Source: Paragordius varius
Taxonomy: Eukaryota > Nematomorpha
DNA length: 64,000 bases
NCBI GenBank assembly: GCA_964247055.1
Contig: OZ176057.1
Location: 2,728,001 to 2,792,000 of the forward strand
Direction of reading: 5' to 3'
Shown: positions 35,930 through 47,900 of the stretch, piece after piece
Numbering within the stretch: the first letter of the stretch is position 1
How the letters are laid out: each line of letters opens with the position of its first letter
Notes under the pieces: generated by a model
What the model saw: only the letters and a program-made list of their open reading frames with translations
Databases searched by the model: none
Told to the model about the DNA's origin: nothing
Position numbers and translations under genes: made by a program

Positions 35930-36512
35930 AATATCCCATTTGCACCTCAAGAGTGTTCTTGATCATTTCAAGTTAGTCCTTGAACACTTCGAGTTTAAGT
36001 TGGTACTTCAAGTTGGTCTTTAAACATTTTAACTTAGTTCATAAAATTTTTAAATTTGTTTAACCATAATTATTGCATTTATTTTTTTCTTTTACTATTT
36101 TTTAACCTATTTTAATTTTATATTTAAATATTTAAATTAAAAATATTATTCACAAACGATTATTATCAAACCTATTTTTTTTCAATATAACAAAATTATT
36201 AACTTTTGAATGTTTTCAATGAAAAATCGTTAATAAGAACCCAAACTTATATATTTTTTGATTACGTGTTATAAATATCTTAAATTAAGAAATTAATAAA
36301 GATATACGGTTTTTCAATAAATAAGATTTGATTTTGATTAAAAATGTTAAACAAATAGGTTAAAAACATAGATGAATGATTTATCAATTAATAAAAGTTT
36401 AAATCCAAAACAAAAAAGTCAAGGAACAAACTTGAAGTGATAAAGAACCAACTTAAAATGTTCAGGACCAACTTAAAGTGTTAAAGGACACTCTTAAAGT
36501 GCAAAGGGTATA
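35930..36512. mobile_element. MITE family D copy 2, full length
   Basis: The left end reads CATTTGCACCTCAAGAGTG then several AAGTTGGTCCTTGAACA-type sub-repeats. The right end is their inverse, ending GGACACTCTTAAAGTGCAAA. The centre is AT-rich. The design (terminal inverted repeats made of short direct sub-repeats) is that of family A. Confidence 0.65.
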
Positions 36513-36559
36513 AGTCAAAAATTTTCAGACAAATTATTAAAATCATATATAGATTTATA

Positions 36560-38240
36560 AAAATGAATCCTGGCTTTGTGAGTTGTTTCCGGAAAACCGG
36601 TAGACCCATTCATATCCAAATAAAAAAATATAATCAGAATGGCCAGACAATAGCTTCGCCCTTTTTTAAATTGAGCCCCCAATCGGGCTAACCCCGTGTA
36701 TAAAACGGTTTTTTTTAAAACAAGTTTACGAAAATCGTGTATTTGAGACAATTTTTCGGCAAACGTGTTAGACCATTCGATTTCAATTAATTTTTTTTAC
36801 TTATTTTGATTGCGCCAAACATAGTCGGCTCACTTTTTTATTACCGCTCTCCCGTAAAATGCCATTTATTTCAAAAAACCGGGTTCACAAAAATAATTTC
36901 TTGAATCTATTTTCGCCCAAGGTATGAGACAGTAAAAATTTAACGAAGATTCCAGATATTCCTGTTAAAAGGTAAAAATTTTAGTTGTGAGTTTTTTTAT
37001 ATTGGCTGCTGGCTAGATACCCGCTAAAAACTGCCCCGTCATATCAAAATAGCGTTTTGGGGCTAAATTTCAGCAGGCCATATGAGATACATGCTTAAAA
37101 TGTTACCCGTAATAAGGCAAAAATTAAGGTAGTGCGGTTTTTTTATAATTAGTCGTTAATTGGGCCCTTCATGGCCTAAAAAATGCGCCACCATAGAATG
37201 ATTTTTCAGTTTTGAGACAATTTTTCCCAAAACTAATAAGAGCATATGGAATCAATCATGATTCCAGGTCTTAACCGAATTAAGGCAAAAAAAATTAATC
37301 AAGCGTTTTTTGTTTCGCCTCTGGTTAGGGGGCTATCCGCGTAAAACAGCGTCACCATATCGATACAGCTAGCCTTTGAAACTAATTTCAGAAAACCTAT
37401 GAGACTATGTAAGTTCAATAAAGGCTTAAAATATTTATTACCATTAAAAAACAATTATTTTAGCATAGAAAATCAGTTAGTAAAGTTTTACGCCCTGAAA
37501 ATGCGCCGCCTAGAACAGTTTTAAGTTTTAAAGCATGATTCCAAATTATAGAAACATATGGAATCCATGATAATTCCAGAGATTGCCCATAAAAAGGTAC
37601 AAACATTTTCCCGCTTTTATAACTTGGGTAAGGAGCTACCCGCCAAAAACTGCGTCACTATATAGAAATTGCGTTGTTTTGGAGCTAATTTACAGAAAAT
37701 TTATGAAGCCATATGTGCTCATTTAAAGTTTGAAATATTACCCATAGCTAGGTAAAAATTAAGGCCAAGCGTTTTTTTAGCCGTTGATTTGGGGCCTTTA
37801 TGCTCGAAAAATACGCCATCATATAGCGATTATTTAGTGTTGAGAGATTTTTTTGAATAACCCATGAGACGATGGTATCAAAGATGATTTTAAGTATTGC
37901 TTTATAATGGCAAAATATTCAACTCAGCTTTTCCTTATAGGTCTCTGGGTAGGGTACCGGTCTGAGACGCCATGCAAAAATGGTGTAGTTTTGGAGCTAA
38001 TTTTTAAAAAACTTAAGCCATACGAATTAAAAAGTGGCTTTAAATAATACCCACAAAAGGTAAAATATGGTATAGCGGTTTTTTCCGTTGGCCGTCGATT
38101 TGGGGCCTTCACACCAGTAAACAATATTAGCACGAATGCACAGTTTTAAAAAGCACCGTTTTGAAAATCCTATGAGATCATAACTATTAAATAATATCTC
38201 GAAATAATCAAAATATATGCATCACAATTTTGTTGAGCCT
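36560..38240. repeat. Diverged satellite array, period about 155 bp, possibly dimeric (~310 bp)
   Basis: The landmark CATATGAGAC (or CATATGGAATC) recurs near 36905, 37080, 37244, 37397, 37550, 37705, 37866, 38020 and 38170, spaced 150-175 bp. Alternate units share a second text (GGCTATCCGCGTAAAA...GCGTCACCATATC near 37326, 37626 and, weaker, 37006 and 37943), which suggests a two-unit repeat. The array is less AT-rich than its flanks. No ORF runs through it. Confidence 0.7.
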
Positions 38241-38544
38241 TTTTTCAGATAGCATCTTCGCAGGCTCCAACTCACTATCATGTTTACTACGGTAAAATAA
38301 TTTTATGTAGAAGAATTTATTTAGCAATATTAATTTAATAACAGCCAAAAGATAGTTTATGGGTAAAAACTACTCTAAAATGTTATCTTCTAAAAATTAA
38401 TGATTATAACATATGATAACATTTTTACAATTTTTTATGTTTATTATCTATCATATGACAAATAATATCCATATCTCCAATTTTCTCTTTTACAAAATTA
38501 TGAAAATATATTAAAATATTTTTTTAATTATTTACCAGTTACAC

Positions 38545-38944
38545 TCACTATTCAAATCTTGATATTCAAATTTTCTACAGTAAACTTATTTATCAAAATA
38601 AAATATTGTTTTTTATTTTTTCATTTTTTTGTCACCAGGTTTAAGTATATAAAAAATTTACTGTTTTAGTTTTCACTTGAGCCGAAATTACAATATAAAT
38701 TAATTAATAGGATTTACAAGTATTGGAATATCAACCAAAAATCCGTACAAATTTTAATAGAAACAATAATTTATCTTTATAACTCCCGCTTATTTCAGGT
38801 CGTTCCAATATAAAACATTAAAATTATTATACACTTATAAAACAAATGACAAAAATTGAAAAAATAAAAACAATATTATATTAATATCTTGATAAATAAG
38901 TTTTTACTGTATAAAATATGAATGTTATTTCAGTAATGAGTTTA
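38545..38944. mobile_element. Palindromic element F
   Basis: The arms near 38577-38635 (ACAGTAAACTTATTTATCAA) and 38847-38911 (TTGATAAATAAGTTTTTACTG) are inverted, with shared poly-A/T-rich text between. The outer ends are CACTCACTATTC and CAGTAATGAG. Probably an old foldback MITE. Confidence 0.5.
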
Positions 38945-41551
38945 TCTAGTGAATAATTTAAAATAAATATTTAATTTAGTTTCATAAAATGTTTTTTATC
39001 TTTTACGTTTGTTATAGGAACACGATTTTTGAGCTGAGTTTAAAGAAATCCCTAACTATATGATATTAGGCTATTTATTAATTATATTATAGATTGATAT
39101 CAAACATTAATATCTTAGATTCTAGCTTTACCTTTTTAATCAATTTTATTTTTCACATCTTGCCCAATTTTTATTTTCTCTGAATATTTAAAATATAGGT
39201 CGTCAAAATAAAATTTTTTCGGCAATTATATTCGCTGGTCATAAGCTATCTCATGAAAAAAAAATTTAAGTTATTAAGTTGACCCTCTTTTTTGCACATA
39301 GATATATATTTCATATGCGGACGGAAAAACGTTTATACATAAATATGCGCGCATTCGATTTGGAGACTCTTGCTTTAAAATAAAAATCTACTTTCAGCTG
39401 TACTTTAAGGCATTATTGTACAATATATTGCTTGAATAGTAGAATTGAAATCTCATATAATTCAATACTTATACGATAATTTAGCTTAGCCTTTATCGAT
39501 TACAAACTCTTGAAATATATTTCTGTCTAAAAGGAAATAAATATTACAAATATCGAAATTTAACTCATTGTTTGTTATATGATGTTTTTGCGGTTTATGG
39601 TTTTAAACAATAATTATGGTAATTTTTAGGTATATATTTTATTTTTATTAGCATATATAGAAACACCAATAATTTATATTATTAAGGATACTTTAAATAT
39701 TTAGGAATAGTTTATAATAAATCGCAATATTATCTTTAAGTAGCTTCAATTACATGAAGTGCTTCTTATATGGATTTTATAGTAAATAATATATATATAT
39801 ATATATATATATTATTTTTTTGTATGTGTTTCACCAACATAAATTTTGTCTTATTTCTATAAAATCTAAAAAAATATTTTTTATTCATTTACTAGCTTAA
39901 GGCCTATGTCACGTGTGGCTTTTATTTGGTCCACAAAATAATAATAACCTGCAATAAAAAACGCAGGGTATGTTATCAACAGAGGGCTTTCCCACTTTAA
40001 TGCCGAAATGTTAAATAGGGCTCTTCGTCAAAAAAAACTTTGAAATTCGCTATAATACTCATAAAATTTAGCAAAATTGATTATCGTGAAATAAAAATTG
40101 CGGTTTCCATAATGACAAGGAACTAGAAAATATTGTTATATTGCATTTAAAATCTATAAAATATATAGAAATGTGCATATATATTTGAAATACCCGTCGG
40201 TTTTATTTGAGTTTAATATGCGGCTCGTGAAAGCATTTGTGTAGACATCTCTTATTTAAGTTATACCATAAAATTTCCAAAAACTTGCAATTATTTTATC
40301 CATTTTATAAATTGTAAAGCCCTGCTCATCGGTTTATTTAACATTTACATTTTTTGCCTTTTACTCGAAACAGCAAAAACTCTAAGTCAATTTAAATGTT
40401 CATTACTGTCAAAAATTAGCTTCGAAGTCATGTCATTTAATATGTTGGCCCATTTTACAGAATGGAGTCCCTATTAAGGTGAGTCTATTATTCTGTAAAA
40501 AAACGCCATTATAAAATTTATTACCGTGTATGGTGGAACTACTTAAAATACTTTTTTTTATTTTATATCGCCCAACTTAGGCCAATTTAGCTTCATAAAC
40601 CATATTATTGATCGGGGTATTTAGGTGATGTATATATTAAGCGTTAAACAATATTTTTATTTTTTGCTGGAAAATTTTAAATCATTGAGTTAGAGTCTAG
40701 TAAATTTGGTTAAATTTCTTTTAGTAATTAGGTTTTGCAAAAATTGTAAATTTTTGGGTACGAGAGTATTAAATTTAAAAGGTAGGTTGCTATGTTTGAA
40801 GCATGTATTATATATTTGGTATAAATTTTAATTCACACCATAGTTAGGCAAGGACAGTTAGTGTATGGAAAATATTATCTTTTCAACATTTCGTGGTATT
40901 TTACACTACTGTGTTGCAAATTGCCCAACTATAGTGTGAAATATGGAAACATTAAATTGCATGCTATAATCTCAATTTTGAATAGGGCTCCATGGTTTTC
41001 CGAAATATATAGTCTCTAAGCTAACATTTTACAATTAGTTTAATAAAAATATGAAGTTAATCAGATAGAAAATTATGCTTATAACTAATTCAACAAAAAT
41101 AAAATATCAATATTTATGCGATTTAAAATACGACCGGTGTTGAAAACTATGTCATATTGATATCAATAAATTAGGATTAAATTAATACACCAACGATTTT
41201 TAATTCTAGATACTCAAGTTTTAAATTAAATATAAAAAATGTTTAGAAAAACTTACTGATAACAAGTGCTTCATGGGTAAAGAAAACGAATTATTGACTC
41301 AAATAAAAATACGATTTAATAAATAGGAGTAAAATTTATTTAAATAAAAGTTTTAAATATTTGGTTTATATAAATTTTATTACTATTCCTTTCACCTTGT
41401 GCCATAAACATGATTTACATATATTCATATATATATAACTTTACGGCAGGTCATAAATCCAATTACAATATTTAACCGTATTTTTTTACAATTTTTTAAT
41501 TTTTTTTATCAAATTATTCTTTTTACTCAAGGGAAAAACCACTTTTTTGAA
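38945..41551. other. Intergenic stretch downstream of GLE1
   Basis: Mostly AT-rich. It holds a (TA)n run (39788-39811) and a ~110-bp miniature palindrome (40833-40942) with ends TTCACACCATAGTTAGGCAA and TTGCCCAACTATAGTGTGAA. No exon recognised. Confidence 0.45.
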
Positions 41552-41839
41552 TATACCATTTATACTTCAAATTCACCCTTAAACAATTTAATTTCACCTA
41601 TATTATATTTTTTTAAGGTTAAAAATTACTTATATATTTTTATTTTAAAATATGAAATTCTGGTTGATATTTAAATAATAGTGAAAATAATTAATTATGC
41701 CATATTTCATATTAATGATTATGCTTGATCAAATACACATAACCCATTTTTAGGATGATTTTAAATTGTTTAAAAGTGAAATCAATTGTTTAAGGGTTTT
41801 GAATTGTTTTAAGGTAAATTTGAATTGTAAATGGTATAT
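41552..41839. mobile_element. MITE family A copy 4
   Basis: Ends ATACCATTTATACTTCAAA and GAATTGTAAATGGTAT, with extra copies of the AATTGTTTAAGGGTGAA sub-repeat at the right end. It lies just past the 3' end of GLE1. Confidence 0.75.
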
Positions 41840-41889
41840 TTAAATCCAAAATTGAGAATTGATTTAAAATTTTATTCAATAAATAAAAA

Positions 41890-41895
41890 TTTATT
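41890..41895 (-). terminator. Likely polyadenylation signal of GLE1
   Basis: AATAAA on the minus strand about 70 bp after the GLE1 stop codon, a normal distance. Confidence 0.5.
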
Positions 41896-41963
41896 AGGTA
41901 ATATATAAGAGTAGAGAGGTATAGTTCTAGATGCATATTTCATTTTAACTTAAAAAGTGGACT

Positions 41964-44900
41964 TTATAAATTGGCCCAGAATGTGTTCCCGAGGTAACCT
42001 TCAGGGGGATTCATCCAAAGACTACTTTGTTTTAGCCGTAACTCTGTGCTAGTTATATGAGCCAATCTGGACACCAACATATTTAAGTGATTTGTTAGGA
42101 AAGAAGATGGCATTTTTCCTAAGTTCGATTGATATTTAACATCATTGGATTTCAGTGTAAGCTCATATATTTGATCAATCAATTGTTTCCAATTGAGTGA
42201 AGCTAAATGTACAATATGATATATGTTTAATAAGTAAGTACTTGTATATATAAGCTTTATGTGTCTTTTATTGAATAAAGGTACAAAATTTGCTATTTTT
42301 TAACTATGCATATAAACCTTTAATTTTTTTTATTATGTATTTTTATCATATAACTAATATTAGCTACTTATTTAACATGTTCAATATGTATATTTATGCT
42401 TTAAGAATTAATAATAATATCCATCCATCCATCCATTCATTTTAGGTCCCAGGGTATCTGGGGTTTCCATGCACCAACTTCCTGAACAATGTCCTATCAA
42501 AGACTTGTTCGTGTTCAATATTGAAGTGTGATAGATCTTGGGTCAGCTGTTTGGACCATGTGAGCTTAGGGCGGCCTTTTCTGTTTGGGCCGGGTATATT
42601 TAAATGTTGTATTTTTTGGACCCAGTTATCGGAATTCATACGTTGAATATGTCCGTAATATCGCAATCGATTGCGCTGGATGAATAGAGCTATGGGTTCA
42701 TCTTCTTCTATGGTATTATCAAAATTATTGTTGCAGATTTTGAGCATGTGATTTTCAGCTCTAGTAAGTCTATTTAAGTCTGTTGCTGTAAGGGCCCAGG
42801 TTTCTGTAGCGTATGTCATAGCTGGTCTTATTCCCATTTTGTAAATCTTTATCTTGTGATTTGATTTGATATTTTTATTAGTTAAAATATATTTTAATTG
42901 ATTGAATTTGGCCCATCCTTGTCTGATTCTATGAGAAATGGCATCCCTCAAAGAACCATCAGATGCTATATAATCGCCCAGATATGGAAACGATGTTACC
43001 ACTTCTAGTTTATCTCCATTAAAGTTTAAAGTACGGGAATTCGGTATTGGCAGTGGTATTGATGAAGCACATGGTGTGCAGATGAAATTATTATTATTAA
43101 TTAACTTTCCTTTTATGTTGGAACATTTTTTATGGACCCAATTTCTGCATTTTGTACAACAAAGTGAGTTTAGTTTTACCTCAGTGGTGCACACTGGGCA
43201 TGGGAACTTTATAGTTTTATGTTCATCTCCTGTGATTAGAATTTTAGTTTTGTTTGTATTGATTTTAAGACCGTATTTATGTAATTGTTTTGACCATATA
43301 AGATATTTATTTTCGAGTATTGAAATATCTTCTGCAGTGATTATGAGGTCGTCTGCATAAAGAATTTCATAAGGCAGACCTTCTCTCATATCTTTTGTTA
43401 TGTAATCAATTATAGCTATAAAAAGAAGTGGGCTAAGGACAGATCCCTGATGCAGCCCAGTATTTATACTAAAATACTCTGAATTCCCAACAGGAGTAAG
43501 AACACAACTGATTGAGTTAGTGTAGATTAACATAATTAACTTAATGGTATATTCATCTACGTTGTTGTAGCGCAGTGATTCTATTATTAGTGCTCTAGGT
43601 ACTGAGTCGTAAGCCTTTTCTAAATCGACAAAAAGGTGGAATAGTTTACGACCTTTTGCTCGGTATTTATCTTGTAATTGTCTGAGTAGGAAAATTGGAT
43701 CGATTGTGCTTTTGCCCGCTGAAAAGGCGAATTGCATTGGATTAATTGATATGAGCTGGACGATACGATTTTTGAGGCACATTTCAAAAATTTTTAACCC
43801 ATGTTCAAGAAGTTTTAAGGGCCTGTATGAGGAACAGGTTAGGATATCTCCTTTATTTTTGAAAATGGGAAATATAATGCTTTTTTCCCAGTCTTTGGGT
43901 ATTTTCATTTCAACTATTATTTTGTTAAATAAATTTGTTAGAAGCATGGTTATATTGGGTATTAATTTAATGATATCAAAACATAGTTCACTAGGGCCCG
44001 AAGCCTTGTTTGATTTCATTTGGTCTAAAGCAATCTCAATTTCTTGTATTGTGAATGTATTTAATGGGCCACAACAGGGATCTCGGTCAGAATTTATTAT
44101 GGGTGTTAAAGGGTTGTTTAGATTTTGCTCCATATATTTTTGCCATATGGATTTAATTAATTCTGGTTGTATTTGTAAATTATTATTATTATCTTTTATA
44201 CATTTAATCGTTGGTATATCTTTTTTGTTATTATTGTAAAGTTTCATATGTTTAAAAATTTTATTATTTTGGATTTCCTTTTCCAATTTATCGGCAGTAT
44301 CTTTAGCCTTTTCATTCATTAATTTATTTATTTCCTTTTGAACCTTTTTGTTGTATTTATAATACTCAGATTTGTCGTTTTCTGTTTTCGATTTCTTCCA
44401 TTTTTTATACAAACGCGCCTTTTCTTTAAGTAATGGCTTAATTGCATCGTCCCACCACCATTTCTTTTGGGCTTTGCTCTTTCTTCTACCACACCATTTT
44501 TCTACATTTTCAATCGTATTGCTTCTTAGACTTTGCCAGGAGTCTTCAACGTCAAGATTATCAATGTTTAAGTTAAGCGACTTTTTGAAATTATTCATTA
44601 TATCAGGTTTTTTAAACTTGTGTATATTAAGTTTAGGTTTGGTTCTATGATTGAAAGGCCTTGAGTTAAATTTGAAAATTGATGTTAAAACTTTATGCTG
44701 TGTTTCAGAGTTATAAGTGGTTGTATTTACCAGATATTTTCGAATGTGTTGGCTAGTTAGGATGTAGTCTATTGTTGTATTATTATTGCCAGAAGTGTAT
44801 GTAATCAGTTTATTTTTGCTTTTGGTGAATAAAGTGTTTGCTAACTGTAGTCGCTGAGCTGCACAGAATTCTAAGACATTTTCTCCTTCTTTGTCCCGAT

Positions 44901-47900
44901 TATCAAAGTTGTATCCTCCATGTATACCAGAAAAACCTTCGCTGCTTCCAACATGTGCATTTAAATCTCCTCCAATCATTATACAGTCTGTTTCGGGTAT
45001 ATTGGAACATATTTGATAGAGCTGATCCCAAAAATCCAGCTTGCATTTATCGGGCAAGCCTTTTTGGGGTGCATATACGGAAATAACATTGAGGATCAAT
45101 TTGTTGTATATCATTCTAGCTTGAATAATTCTATCACTGTGACGGGTCACGGTAATTAGGTTTTGTCGATGTGTTTCTTTCATCATTATAGCGACGCCAG
45201 ATTGTCCTTTGTTCCCACCTTGGTATAGTAATGAATAACCATCAAAGTGTTTTATACCTGCATTTTTATATCGAGTTTCTTGTAAACAGCATATGTTTAA
45301 ATCTAAGTTTCGCACCGTATCTATTACCAGCCATTGCTTATTAACCATTGTTCCAACATTCCAAGAGCCAATTTTAAATGGTTCCGATATAGATTTGAAG
45401 TTTTTATTTAGATTGTTGTATCTTATTTTTATTTTTGGTTGTTCATTTGTACCTGGTTTATTTATTATTGTTTTAGAATTATTTTTATTTCTATTATTTA
45501 TGTAATTTGTATTTATAGGTATACTAGCATTATCATAATATATATTATCATTTATATTAAAATTAAAATTTCGTTTTGAAATAGAGGTTTTATTATCATC
45601 AATCATTTTTGTAAGTCGTTTCTTCATGGTTTTGTAATTTGAGGCAAGGTTTTACGGATTATATGCCCTTATAAACCAACCCCTTTAACTCAGAGGTGAG
45701 GGTACCTTATTCGCTGCACCAGGCTAGAGAATGTCTAAAAAGACTACGATTTTCTCAAATCGACCTCCTCCGTTGGCCTTACACATCGTGTATGTTTCCG
45801 GACATCACCACGTGGAGGTGGAGGTAGGATTTTGATGTCCAATTAATAATAATATAAAATTATTTAAATTACATATATACTATATGATATATGTTGGTCT
45901 AGATCAGAGGTGTCCAACACGCGGATATCCAAGATGTATGCGGCCCGCGTAAAATTTATAAAATAACAAATATAACCAAAACTCCATAATTTGCAAAAAT
46001 ATTTACAAAAAATTAATAATTTCAACTTATTAGCTATAAATTCTTACAGACCATGAACTAGCAAAAATTAGTATAATAAATAGTGGTTATATGATTGTTG
46101 CTGTTTAACAATTAGTTTTAATGGTGCACCACCATCGTAAACTATCCACTTTTTTTATAAAATAGTTCTTTTTCTTTAAAAATAATCTGTTTTTGGCAGT
46201 TTGAATTGTTGGAAATCCAAATCAATCTTTTTAGCCCAGGTTAAACGTGGACGCCGGGCTTATTGCTGTTTCCAGGTGGAGTGATGTCAAATGAGGTTCT
46301 GATCGGATTATCAGGATTCATACGGTCAAGGTGACTTTTAAATTGGATAAATTTGTCTATTAACTTCATGTGTAGGTGATTGCGGGCGGATATCTTGGGA
46401 ATTTAGTTGCGTTGATATCAGGCATAATATGTAATTTTCCGCGCTGATGAAACGTTTCTCTTGAGTTTGTGTTAATGCCATGGTTTCTGTGGCACATGTT
46501 AAAACTGTGGTCTTATACCCGTTTTATAAATTAAACCTTTTGTTTTAGCATATAACTTAGCTGATGATATTTTCCCCAGGTACGATTTATTCTGGCATTA
46601 ATTTGCACTATGGTTTGAGGAGTCTGATGTTATTTTGTCACCAAGATAGGTAAGGTAAACTCGTTTACAACTTCAAAGCTTGAGTTATCAAGAGCAATAT
46701 GCTTAATAGCTAGGCACGTTGAATGCTGCAGGCATGAGTCACATTTAAAATATCTGTTCGGATAGTTTGCTGGGAATTTTTGTACATTTTTTGTGACACC
46801 ATCTTTTTCATGCAGAGAGAGAGCAAAAAATTGCTTCGTAATTTTAACAGTTTTTTGCTTAAATTAGATTAAATATTTATGAGTGCTCATATATATATAT
46901 TCAAATATAGCCCCCAACCCGTTATTTTTTCGATTGGAAATACGGCCTCGAAGTCATTTGTGTTGGACACCGCTAATTTAAATGGTATACAAAATAATTC
47001 ATGATTTATTAAAGGGGTAGATAATATTGAAATCATACACTTGTGCAAAAATTTCTTTTCCATTTTAAAAACGAATAATAAGGTTGATTTTTAAAATAAA
47101 TTTCATGTTTAGTTTTTAAAAGTTAGCCAAAAAATGTTCAAAACCTTTCCACAAAATATTCACCATTAATTACATATATAGCATGCATAGCGTGCCACTT
47201 TCATATCAGTAATTTTATACCATTTAAAATTCAATTCACTCTTGAACAATTCAAATTTAGTCTCAAATTCAAATTCACCCTAAAATTAAATTGTTTTTTA
47301 GGATTAGATATTACCTTTATTTTTTCATATATTTAAAAATTGAAATTTCTTTTGTAATTTAAATAATACTGAAAAAAATAATTAAATACTCCATAAAGAT
47401 ATAGTTTACATTCATAATAAGTTATATTAGCCCGAAAATGCTAAATTTATTTTTAGGGTAAATTTGAATTGTAAATGATTTATTTTCCAAAGGTTTTTTT
47501 TAAAAATGTTTGTTTGCCCAAGTTTTTTTAAAATTATCATATAAATTAAAAATCAAGTGTTAAAAAAAATTTTTAAGTTATAAAATAGGTTGAAATACCT
47601 AACCTGTACAATGAAAAAGCTTTAAGGCTTGACCCTTGTACCAGTTATGTAGCGTGTGTAATGAAGTGTTTATCGTTTCCAGCAAGATTAAACAAGCATT
47701 ATTAAGGTGATTACATATGAGGGCTTTATTAGTGTAGTTGTGTTGATGACTACCCCCCATAGATTGCATTGAAATTAGTCTAATAACGGAAAACAAAAAA
47801 ATAAGAATATTTTAACTAATTCTCCTTCAAGATTGATTTTTAGCCCATGTATTTTAAGAATGTAATAATTTGGGTAAGATATATATTTTTTTGTCAACTT

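Noticed and set aside
43706-44239. Open frames on the plus strand inside the LINE (also 43076, 44372, 44838, 45293)
   Set aside because: They are antisense shadows of the 1061-residue LINE ORF and have no protein-like composition.
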